Assembly (NCBI RefSeq): GCF_010501075.1
Contig: NZ_QVMN01000007.1
Coordinates: 62,001-126,000 of the forward strand
Direction of reading: 5' to 3'
Length of the DNA: 64,000 bases
Source: Dysgonomonas sp. 25
GTDB lineage: Bacteria; Bacteroidota; Bacteroidia; Bacteroidales; Dysgonomonadaceae
This document shows positions 27,353-34,478 of the stretch, piece by piece. Made by a program: the position numbers and the translations under genes. The notes under the pieces are model-generated. The model made no database searches, had not been told where the DNA came from, and saw only the letters and a list, made by a program, of their open reading frames with translations. The first letter of the stretch is position 1; every line of letters starts with the position of its first letter.

Positions 27353-27925
27353 ATGAAAGACATTGTACAATTAGAATCGGAATTATCCTCCTATCTGGAT
27401 AAGGACGAGAAACTGTTATGGATAGGGCAACCCAAGCAGGGCTTCATTCTCAAGTCGACAGACTTATTCTTATTCCCTTTTTTAGCTATCTGGGTTGTAG
27501 TGATTATCTTCTTTGCTTTGAGTCCTCATTTCATGGCTGTATTTGAACTCTTTACGAAAATATGGCTCTGTCTTGCGGTGACTATGGTCATCTCTTTCCT
27601 TGTAGCGCGTTTCTGGGGTGACAGTTACAAGCGGAAGAAGACTGTGTATGCCCTTACGGATAAACGGGCAATCGTTAAAGCGGGAATCTTCTCACAGGAA
27701 ATCTCTTCATACGACCTGACTTCCCTGACAAGCATCAGCTACACCGAGAAAGGCAATGGCAGCGGAACGGTTACCTTCGGCGAGCCTCCTGCCACCCTTT
27801 GGACAATGAGAGGCTCGAATAAGACGTTGTTTGACAATTACAAAGAGACTCCGGCATACCTGTATATTATGGATGCCCGCGCCGTATATACGATGTTGAT
27901 GGAAGCCAGAAAAGCAATGAGTTGA
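27353..27925 (+). CDS. Bacterial PH-domain membrane protein
   Basis: A 190-residue protein. Residues 1-30 contain LDKDEKLLWIGQPKQG, the usual opening of bacterial PH (bPH2-type) proteins. Two membrane helices follow (LFLFPFLAIWVVVIIFFAL and IWLCLAVTMVISFLVARF), then a PH-like beta domain (TVYALTDKRAIVKAGIFSQEISSYDLTSL). Such proteins have no established activity. Its last codons overlap the next gene by four bases (TTGA). Confidence 0.85.
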   Translation: MKDIVQLESELSSYLDKDEKLLWIGQPKQGFILKSTDLFLFPFLAIWVVVIIFFALSPHFMAVFELFTKIWLCLAVTMVISFLVARFWGDSYKRKKTVYALTDKRAIVKAGIFSQEISSYDLTSLTSISYTEKGNGSGTVTFGEPPATLWTMRGSNKTLFDNYKETPAYLYIMDARAVYTMLMEARKAMS

Positions 27926-28554
27926 AAGCGATATATCTTATATTACCCTTGTTGCTGCTCTCACTCCTTTCATGCCGGTACGAGCGGAAAGAGTGTCCTT
28001 TACCCGATGAGACGAGTAAGGCAATCGATACGATGACAATCGTAATGCAGCCTTTCGATGATTTCCCTGCCTATCTGGCTGATTCACTCTTTAAGCAGTT
28101 GAAGGCTGTCAATCCCAAGGTTGTTTTGTACGAACCTATCCCTTTGCCCGAAGAGGCTTACTATAAGCCTCGTAACCGCTATAGGGCAGATTCGCTGAAC
28201 CGTTTTCTATGGCAGATGGCTACCACTAAGTCGGTTGTCATAGGGTTGACGACGAAGGATATCAGCGTAACAAACGGCAGCATAGAGGATTGGGGTGTGA
28301 TGGGATTGGCGTATATGCCGGGGCACTCTTGTGTCATTTCTACTTTCCGCTTATCGAAAAAGAATCTACAGGAGCAGCTCTTTAAGGTTGCCATACATGA
28401 GTTGGGGCATACACAGGGATTACCCCATTGCGACTTCGATAAATCCTGCTATATGCGCGATGCAGCAGGAAAGAACCCTTTGGATGAGGAAACCCATTTT
28501 TGCCCTTCTTGCAGGCTGTTTCTGGAAGAGAAAGGCTGGAAGTTGACTTCTTAG
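27922..28554 (+). CDS. Lipoprotein archaemetzincin-family zinc metalloprotease
   Basis: A 210-residue protein starting with TTG, which overlaps the previous stop (TTGA); no in-frame ATG gives the signal peptide. Residues 1-20 are a signal peptide with lipobox LLSC. The catalytic segment at about residues 159-200 reads HELGHTQGLPHC, then CYM after four residues, then a CxxC pair (FCPSC). This is the extended archaemetzincin signature HExxHxxGxxHC...C-Met...CxxC, where three His and a Met-turn hold the catalytic zinc and four Cys a second zinc. Its lipid anchoring suggests a periplasmic or surface protease. It ends four bases inside the convergent znuC-like gene. Confidence 0.85.
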   Translation: MKAIYLILPLLLLSLLSCRYERKECPLPDETSKAIDTMTIVMQPFDDFPAYLADSLFKQLKAVNPKVVLYEPIPLPEEAYYKPRNRYRADSLNRFLWQMATTKSVVIGLTTKDISVTNGSIEDWGVMGLAYMPGHSCVISTFRLSKKNLQEQLFKVAIHELGHTQGLPHCDFDKSCYMRDAAGKNPLDEETHFCPSCRLFLEEKGWKLTS

Positions 28555-29327
28555 TTGCAGCAATCGCAACCCTCGTGCTTGTCGAGTACACGGTGAGGGA
28601 GGTTACCATGCCCGAGAATCTCGATAGGGCAGGAGTATGATTTTTCGAGCCATTCGGTAGTAATATCCGCCCCTGCGTGGTAGTGCAATCCTTCGTTTAC
28701 GCAGGCGATGTTCTTCACCATAGACAGGACAGTACCCACATCGTGCGAAACAAGGATGATAGCCGTGTTTTCGTTTATGCTTTCCAATAGCTTGTAGAAG
28801 TCACTTTCGAATTGCTTGTCTACATATGAGTTTGGTTCGTCCAGAACGAGCAACTTTGGACTGTCCACAATGGCTCTGCCCAACAGTGCCCGCTGAATCT
28901 GCCCGCCCGAAAGCTCGCCGATGGATTTCTTCAGTTGCTTTGTCAATCCCATTTGTCCGGCAACCTCTTTGGCGCGTTCTTTTTGTGCGGCGGAATATGA
29001 AACCTTGAATCTATTAGTCAGAGCCATTCCCGAGAGGATGACATCGAAAACCGAGATAGGGAAATTTTTGTCTATCTTATTGATTTGAGGCAGATAGCCG
29101 ATATTGAACCGCGAAACGGCTTTGTCCCCTTCATAAAAGCGGATGCTCCCCCTGATAGGCTTTATCAGCCCGAGGATTGTTTTCAGCAGGGTTGTTTTCC
29201 CTCCGCCGTTTGGCCCGATGATTCCGAGGAAATCGTTCTCGAATACGCTCAGATTTACATCTTTGAGTACCAATGGATTCTCGTCGTACCCGACTGTAAT
29301 ATGTTCTATGTCAAGTATTTTATTCAT
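28551..29327 (-). CDS. Zinc/metal ABC transporter ATP-binding protein
   Basis: A 258-residue ABC ATPase of the ZnuC/manganese-zinc class. Walker A GPNGGGKTTLLK, signature LSGGQIQRALLGRA and Walker B LLVLDEPNSYVD are intact, as is the switch His in LVSHD. The C-terminal 45 residues contain HYHAGAD and end LDKHEGCDCCN, a His/Cys-rich tail that could bind metal. It overlaps the substrate-binding protein gene by eight bases, but no ABC permease gene lies nearby, so the transporter is incomplete in this window. Confidence 0.93.
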   Translation of the reverse strand: MNKILDIEHITVGYDENPLVLKDVNLSVFENDFLGIIGPNGGGKTTLLKTILGLIKPIRGSIRFYEGDKAVSRFNIGYLPQINKIDKNFPISVFDVILSGMALTNRFKVSYSAAQKERAKEVAGQMGLTKQLKKSIGELSGGQIQRALLGRAIVDSPKLLVLDEPNSYVDKQFESDFYKLLESINENTAIILVSHDVGTVLSMVKNIACVNEGLHYHAGADITTEWLEKSYSCPIEILGHGNLPHRVLDKHEGCDCCN

Positions 29328-30189
29328 GGGCTAAGGCTTGCGCTATTTTTGTTAGTTCACTGTTCCAGTCGTAACTTAGAAGGTTGATAACGTATGTTTT
29401 AGCACCTATCTCGTTGGCTAATGTTTCGGCATTCTTGGCATCGAATTCTTGTTGGATAAATACCACTTTTATATGTTCAGCTTTGGATTTGTCTACCAGT
29501 TTAGCCAGATAGGCGGGCGACGGTGTTTTCCCATCATGCTCGATAGTCAACTGATGTAGTCCATATTCTTCGGCAAAATAGCTAAGAGCAGGGTGATAGA
29601 TGATGAAACTCCTGTTAGTCGCTTTCGCCAGATATGCTTTAATTTGTTCGTCTGTTTTGTCTATCTCGGCTGACAATGCGGCATAATTGGCCTCGTAGAA
29701 GTCCTTGTTGGCAGCGTCCATCTTGACTAATTCCTCATACATATTCTTTGCGATGATGCGCGCCGTAGAAGGGCTGCTCCATATATGCGGATCGCCTTGC
29801 TCGTGTGCCGAGTGAAATTCGCAATGATGGTGGTGGTCGTTGTCGAGCAATGCTACTCCCGATGAGCAGTCTACAATCCTCAACTCTTTGTTGTAACCTT
29901 TTACCTTCTCCACAAATACGCGTTCGGAAGTTAACGTGCCGACAGCAAAGTAGGCCTTGCTTTTACTGATATTTACCAGCTGCGACGGGGTAGGGTCGAA
30001 CGCTTCGGGATTAGCGCCCGAAGGGATAGCACAATGAACGGTATATTTATCTCCGGCCAACTGTTCGAGGAAGTACTTTTGCGGCTCTATCGAGACAGTC
30101 AATACAGCTTTCTCTTCGGAAGTGCTTTTAGGCTTGCACGCAAGGAAAAGGAAAACGGGGAGTATAAATAAGATTGGCTTTAGTCTCAT
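29320..30189 (-). CDS. Zinc ABC transporter substrate-binding lipoprotein
   Basis: A 289-residue periplasmic binding protein of cluster A-I (ZnuA/TroA) with a lipobox (LFLAC, Cys about residue 18). The metal-site His residues are recognisable: the first region around GANPEAFDPTPSQ, the second in GDPHIWSSP, the third in IIYHPALSYFAEEYG, and the final Asp/Glu in VIFIQQEFDAKNAE-like sequence. A His-rich loop DHHHHCEFHSAHEQ sits between the first two, which is typical for zinc-preferring members. It is translationally coupled to the carbonic anhydrase upstream (4-base overlap) and to the ATPase downstream. Confidence 0.93.
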   Translation of the reverse strand: MRLKPILFILPVFLFLACKPKSTSEEKAVLTVSIEPQKYFLEQLAGDKYTVHCAIPSGANPEAFDPTPSQLVNISKSKAYFAVGTLTSERVFVEKVKGYNKELRIVDCSSGVALLDNDHHHHCEFHSAHEQGDPHIWSSPSTARIIAKNMYEELVKMDAANKDFYEANYAALSAEIDKTDEQIKAYLAKATNRSFIIYHPALSYFAEEYGLHQLTIEHDGKTPSPAYLAKLVDKSKAEHIKVVFIQQEFDAKNAETLANEIGAKTYVINLLSYDWNSELTKIAQALAHE

Positions 30190-30842
30190 TTCCTTTTACC
30201 TTTAGTTAAATCGTATATCTTGCGTATTTTGCTCAATTCTTTTTCCATATCTATTTCGAGGTCGATGAGCGAACCGTCGTGCAGGTCGTATATCCAACCC
30301 ACCACGCGCGGGTAGCCTGTTTCGTAATAAGACTTTTGCACTTCGGCTGTTTTCAGCACATTCAGACACTGTTCGTACGTATTGACCTCCACAAAACGGC
30401 GGTAGCGTTTATTCTTATCTTCTATTGCATCCAATTCGTCCTGATGGAGACGATAAACGTCGCGTATACAACGCAGCCAAGGGTTGAGGATGCCATAATC
30501 GAGGTTCTCCATAGCAGCTTTCACCCCTCCGCAATTGTAGTGCCCGCAGACGATGATGTATTTGACATTGAGGTACTCGACACCGTAATTGATGACCGAC
30601 AAAGCATTGAGGTCGGTATTGATAACCATATTGGCGATATTGCGGTGAACAAAGACCTGTCCGTTTTTCAATCCCATGATTTCATTGGCATGCACGCGGC
30701 TGTCGGAGCAACCGATATACAGATATTCGGGGTGCTGGCCATCGGCTATCTGGGTGAAAAAGTCCGGTTCTTTCTTGGTCTGTTCGGCAACCCACTTTTT
30801 GTTGGATTCGAGTATCTTATTATAGAGCTCTTTGCTTTGCAT
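30186..30842 (-). CDS. Beta-class carbonic anhydrase
   Basis: A 218-residue zinc enzyme that interconverts CO2 and bicarbonate. The zinc ligands lie in CSDSRV (Cys, with the catalytic Asp-Arg dyad) and CGHYNCGG (His and Cys). In anaerobic succinate producers bicarbonate feeds PEP carboxylation. It is the first gene of a three-gene unit with the zinc-binding lipoprotein and the ABC ATPase, so a zinc enzyme and zinc uptake parts share one transcript. Confidence 0.95.
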   Translation of the reverse strand: MQSKELYNKILESNKKWVAEQTKKEPDFFTQIADGQHPEYLYIGCSDSRVHANEIMGLKNGQVFVHRNIANMVINTDLNALSVINYGVEYLNVKYIIVCGHYNCGGVKAAMENLDYGILNPWLRCIRDVYRLHQDELDAIEDKNKRYRRFVEVNTYEQCLNVLKTAEVQKSYYETGYPRVVGWIYDLHDGSLIDLEIDMEKELSKIRKIYDLTKGKRK

Positions 30843-30887
30843 CTTCCTTTATTTTTTTATGTGAATCGTTTTAATTGTTATACCCTC

Positions 30888-31245
30888 CCAAAAAGCCTCT
30901 AAAGTGTCGCTTTTTTGTACCACTTTTTGTCCCAGTAGTTACTTTCTTATTTACTCATTATGAGTGTATTGGTTCGATTTTCCGGTATAATAAAATAGTT
31001 TTTTTTGCAATATCACTTTTTATCACTTAATCACAAACAACGTTCGAGGAGCATAGGCGACTCAAAGAACACCAAGATTCTACACTAAGTTCACCAAGTT
31101 TTTTTAAGAACACTTTCTCTCAAAAAGTAACACAAGTATACTTATTTTCGAGCTTTTTATTGAGTTACTTTTTTCTTTGAGAACTCCGTGAAAAACTCAG
31201 TGGAACTCTGTGGTAAAAAATAACAACTCGTAACTATAGATAATT
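30888..31245. repeat. Member A of a dispersed degenerate intergenic repeat
   Basis: The non-coding stretch between coaE and the carbonic anhydrase gene. It shares several blocks in the same order with 49432-49885: AAAAAGCC..., GTGTCGCTTTTTTGT, then CACCAAG...AAGTTTTTTTAAGAAC, then AAAAAGTAAC with an inverted GTTACTTTTT (31122-31131 and 31164-31173), and AACTCGTAACTA at the end. The blocks are diverged. I see no open frame in it. Confidence 0.6.
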
Positions 31246-31248
31246 AAA

Positions 31249-31845
31249 CTATCTTTTTATACTACTTTTTAAAGACTTAATTATCTCCAACGCTTGCTCG
31301 ATGAGCGAGTGCCGGTCGTCTGCCATGATAACAAAATCGGACAATTTCACTTTCTCCTCGTCACTCATTTGGGCGTTTATCCTTTCGCGCGCCTTTTCTA
31401 CGCTCGTATTGTCGCGTCTTACGATGCGCCTGATACGTGTTTCGACAGGTGCGTATATGGTAATCATCTTATCTGCCAGTTTGTTGAATCCCGATTCGAA
31501 CATAATAGCTGCTTCGGTCGCCAGAATCGGATAGTCGTTTTTTCTCTCCTCTACCCATCTCAAAAGGTCTTTCCTTACTTCGGGGTGGATGATGCTGTTC
31601 ACCATTTCGAGCTTTTTCTTATCACTAAAGATTATCGAGGCCAGTAACGGTTTGTTCAGCTTGCCGCCTTCGTATAGCGATTCCCCGAATAAGGCGGTTA
31701 ACTTTTCGCGGATGACAGGCGAAGTATCTGTCAATCGCTTGCTCTCATCATCTGCAATATAAACAGGAATCCCGCATAGTTTGAATATCTCCGAAACAGA
31801 CGATTTTCCACTGCCTATGCCTCCCGTAATGCCTATAATCTGCAT
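31249..31845 (-). CDS. coaE: Dephospho-CoA kinase
   Basis: A 198-residue P-loop kinase that phosphorylates the 3'-hydroxyl of dephospho-CoA, the last step of coenzyme A synthesis. It begins MQIIGITGGIGSGKSSVSEIF (split: P-loop GGIGSGKSS), followed by the substrate region YIADDESKRL and HPEVRKDLLRW, and ends with the lid Arg region RRIVRRDNTSVEKAR. One base separates it from the upstream YbbR gene. It is the last gene of the nusB-yajC-ybbR-coaE unit, a common Bacteroidota arrangement. Confidence 0.95.
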   Translation of the reverse strand: MQIIGITGGIGSGKSSVSEIFKLCGIPVYIADDESKRLTDTSPVIREKLTALFGESLYEGGKLNKPLLASIIFSDKKKLEMVNSIIHPEVRKDLLRWVEERKNDYPILATEAAIMFESGFNKLADKMITIYAPVETRIRRIVRRDNTSVEKARERINAQMSDEEKVKLSDFVIMADDRHSLIEQALEIIKSLKSSIKR

Positions 31846-31846
31846 G

Positions 31847-32839
31847 TTATTCTTTTTCGAGTATGAATTCCACTTCTGCCGGTTCTATTACCAGATTCCG
31901 TACAAAATCGGGGTGTTTGGTCAGACGTACCGGGATGGTCATTTCCTTGTTGTCCTTCAGTTCGTTGTAATCGACCAAAATAGAAAAATCCTTTTCGGTG
32001 ATGTCTTTGTATTTCTTTATAGCCACAGCGAAAGAAACCTTTATGCTCGAAGGGAAGAATTTAACGGACAAATCTTTTGGCAGGTTCGGGCATATAATGG
32101 GCACAGATACATCTTTCGTGTTGAACTTGTCTACTGTGACGCCGATTCTTACCGAGTCGGGAGAGAAGCGCATTCCCTTCATTTTCTGTAAGGGAATAAC
32201 GAGCTCCTGGCTTTTATCCAAGTCGTACACCGTATCGGCTACAGTATGTACAAATGTTGTGGTATCTAAAATAGCTTTGCTTGAATATACCGTAATCTCC
32301 TCGGGAGAGAACGTTATATCTCCGTCGAGGATGTAACCTTGGGCAAGGTTGATGTATCCGTCGTATATGACAGGAACAGTCTTTTTCTCTACCAACGCAT
32401 ACTGGGTAGATATGATTGACGGAGAATAGCTGACAAGTTCGGTTCCCGTATATAATTTGCTGCGGACTAATTGTACGATATTTTCGCTCGGGACAGTAAA
32501 TCTCTGCGACGATTTCCGGCTGTTGATTGCATCCCTGACGTCGACAATTACACTGTCGTTCATCTTCGAGAAGTAGTAACGGAAAAATGCCGAACCGTCA
32601 TCTTTGATTACTGCATGAATATCTTTGGGCAGATTATCCTCGAATATAATGCTATCGGGGATATTGGTGTACTTGATAGGTATGACGTAGTCCACCTCGA
32701 AGCGTTCGCGGTAGACCTGTGCTATCCAGAATACAGCGGATAACAACAGGAAAAAGAGAAAAGTCAGACCGTTTCTCCAAGAAATGTTTTTGAGAAAAGA
32801 CCTGACTTCCTGTTTTGTTTTTGGTCCAGTATTACCCAT
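31847..32839 (-). CDS. YbbR-like domain protein
   Basis: A 330-residue protein with one N-terminal membrane helix (LTFLFFLLLSAVFWIA, residues 22-40) followed by repeated YbbR-type beta domains; recognisable stretches are IKYTNIPDSIIFEDNLPKD, VPVIYDGYINLAQGYILDGD and KDVSVPIICPNLPKDLSVKF. In Firmicutes the YbbR protein CdaR regulates the c-di-AMP cyclase CdaA; whether that applies here is unknown because no cyclase gene is adjacent. It lies between yajC and coaE. Confidence 0.85.
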   Translation of the reverse strand: MGNTGPKTKQEVRSFLKNISWRNGLTFLFFLLLSAVFWIAQVYRERFEVDYVIPIKYTNIPDSIIFEDNLPKDIHAVIKDDGSAFFRYYFSKMNDSVIVDVRDAINSRKSSQRFTVPSENIVQLVRSKLYTGTELVSYSPSIISTQYALVEKKTVPVIYDGYINLAQGYILDGDITFSPEEITVYSSKAILDTTTFVHTVADTVYDLDKSQELVIPLQKMKGMRFSPDSVRIGVTVDKFNTKDVSVPIICPNLPKDLSVKFFPSSIKVSFAVAIKKYKDITEKDFSILVDYNELKDNKEMTIPVRLTKHPDFVRNLVIEPAEVEFILEKE

Positions 32840-32882
32840 AAGTCATACCAGAATCTGGCAAAATGATTAATTTACCTGTTTC

Positions 32883-33272
32883 TTATTTTTGTTGAGCATC
32901 GCCAGCCTGCGATTCGGCCGATGCATAGACTGATGTCTTTTCTATTTTGATTTTGACACCATCGGCAATTTCAACGATAAAATATGTATCGCCTACATCT
33001 TTTATTTTTCCGTGAAGTCCTCCGGCTGTCACCACCTTATCTCCTGTTTTTATCGCATTACGAGCTTCCTGCAATGCTTTTTGTTTTTTCTGTTGCGGAC
33101 GTATCATGAAGAAATACATGATAGCAAACAATGCTACCATCATCAGGATCATGCTGCCTGAACCGCCTAATCCTAAGAATCCTCCTCCTCCTTCGCCACC
33201 TTTAGCAGCTTCTTCAGCAGCCACTTGTCCGGCTTCAGTACTTACTTGCAACAAAATAGTCAATAAATTCAT
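32883..33272 (-). CDS. yajC: Preprotein translocase subunit YajC
   Basis: A 129-residue membrane protein of the SecDF-YajC complex. One membrane helix (MILMMVALFAIMYFFMIRPQ) ends in the diagnostic RPQQKKQK, followed by the conserved small domain NAIKTGDKVVTAGGLHGKI. The N-terminal 35 residues are extended by a Gly/Glu-rich periplasmic segment (AAEEAAKGGEGGGGFLGLGG), common in Bacteroidota versions. The neighbours are nusB upstream and ybbR downstream. Confidence 0.95.
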   Translation of the reverse strand: MNLLTILLQVSTEAGQVAAEEAAKGGEGGGGFLGLGGSGSMILMMVALFAIMYFFMIRPQQKKQKALQEARNAIKTGDKVVTAGGLHGKIKDVGDTYFIVEIADGVKIKIEKTSVYASAESQAGDAQQK

Positions 33273-33383
33273 AACGTCAATAGATTTCTGATATAATTAA
33301 TTAAATGATATTTAAACTCAAATCTTTACAAAGATAGGAGAATTTTTAAGAAATAGGGATAAGGCTTTCTTAGTAAACCTTAA

Positions 33384-34310
33384 TTATTGCTTAAATATTT
33401 TCTGTTCGCTTTTCAGCTCCTTCACAATGGCATCCAATATACCGTTGATAAACGAGGCACTTTTGGTTGTGCTGTATGCCTTAGCGATATTGATGTATTC
33501 GTTCAGGGTGACGCTGGTAGGGATGGAGACGAAATTCATGATTTCGGCTATCGCTATCTGCATGATAACCATATCCATGCTGGCGATACGTTCCGATTCC
33601 CAGTTTTTGGTGTATTTGTCGACCAACTCCTGATATTCTCCGGCATTCAACAGCGTATAATGTAGCAATTTTACGGCAAATTCGCGATCGGTATCGTCCC
33701 TGAACATCGGCAACAATTCCTGCTCCTCGCCGTTTTGCGGGTCAAATCGTTTGATAGTCTTCAACACGAACGAAACAACGATGTCTATATCATCGTTCCA
33801 GTAGAGGCTTTCATCCTCGAGGAAGTTGAACAAGTCCTCCGTCTGTGTGATGATATTCTTCAACACCTTTCTCCAGAATTCGCGATCGGTGTCGTAGCTG
33901 TCATTGGCGTCGTCCAGATATTCTTTGTAGATGTCCGAGGCCAATATCGCATCCAGCGTAGTGCGCAGGAAAGTGTCGTTGTCGTTCCAGTGGAAAGGCC
34001 TGTCGGTCAGATATTTTTGGAGTGTTTTGTTTTTTCTCAATTGAGATACAAAACGGTTGTCGGTAAGTCTTGTATTGGGATTGACATCTTCTTCGGTAGG
34101 GAGCAGCTTTGCCTTTCGGTTATCGATGCGATGTTGATACAGATCGGTGAGTTCGATAAACAACGAAAGTAAATAATGATATAAATCGTATGATTTTTGC
34201 AGACTAAAAAGGAGTTCATTCTCCGCTTTTTTCAGATCTGTTTCTTTACTCTCGAAACAAGCAAATAATATTTGTACCACTCTGATACGTATAAGAACGC
34301 GGTTTATCAT
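33384..34310 (-). CDS. nusB: Transcription antitermination factor NusB (long form)
   Basis: A 308-residue protein whose C-terminal 150 residues are a NusB domain (LLHYTLLNAGEYQELVDKYTKNWE, MQIAIAEIMNFVSIPTSVTLNEYINIAKAYS split by neighbouring sequence, FINGILDAIVKEL). E. coli NusB is about 139 residues; the doubled length with an extra helical N-terminal half is characteristic of Bacteroidota. NusB binds boxA RNA with NusE to suppress termination in rRNA operons. It heads the nusB-yajC-ybbR-coaE unit. Confidence 0.93.
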   Translation of the reverse strand: MINRVLIRIRVVQILFACFESKETDLKKAENELLFSLQKSYDLYHYLLSLFIELTDLYQHRIDNRKAKLLPTEEDVNPNTRLTDNRFVSQLRKNKTLQKYLTDRPFHWNDNDTFLRTTLDAILASDIYKEYLDDANDSYDTDREFWRKVLKNIITQTEDLFNFLEDESLYWNDDIDIVVSFVLKTIKRFDPQNGEEQELLPMFRDDTDREFAVKLLHYTLLNAGEYQELVDKYTKNWESERIASMDMVIMQIAIAEIMNFVSIPTSVTLNEYINIAKAYSTTKSASFINGILDAIVKELKSEQKIFKQ

Positions 34311-34440
34311 TTTCTCGAAGATGAAAATTAATTGTTAGAGTGCAAAAATAGCCAAATTTTGTGTATTACAAAAATGCTGTCCATTTATTTTCTGTCATCT
34401 CGTCCGAAAACGGATATAAAAATGCAAAAGTAAGAAAAAG

Positions 34441-34462
34441 TCCCTCTCCGATTGGAGAGGGA
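34441..34462 (-). terminator. Terminator of the FISUMP protein gene
   Basis: Perfect 9-base-pair stem with a GATT loop (34441-34449, 34454-34462), followed on the minus strand by ACTTTTTCTT; 16 bases after the stop. Confidence 0.85.
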
Positions 34463-34478
34463 TATAGGGTGAGGTGGG

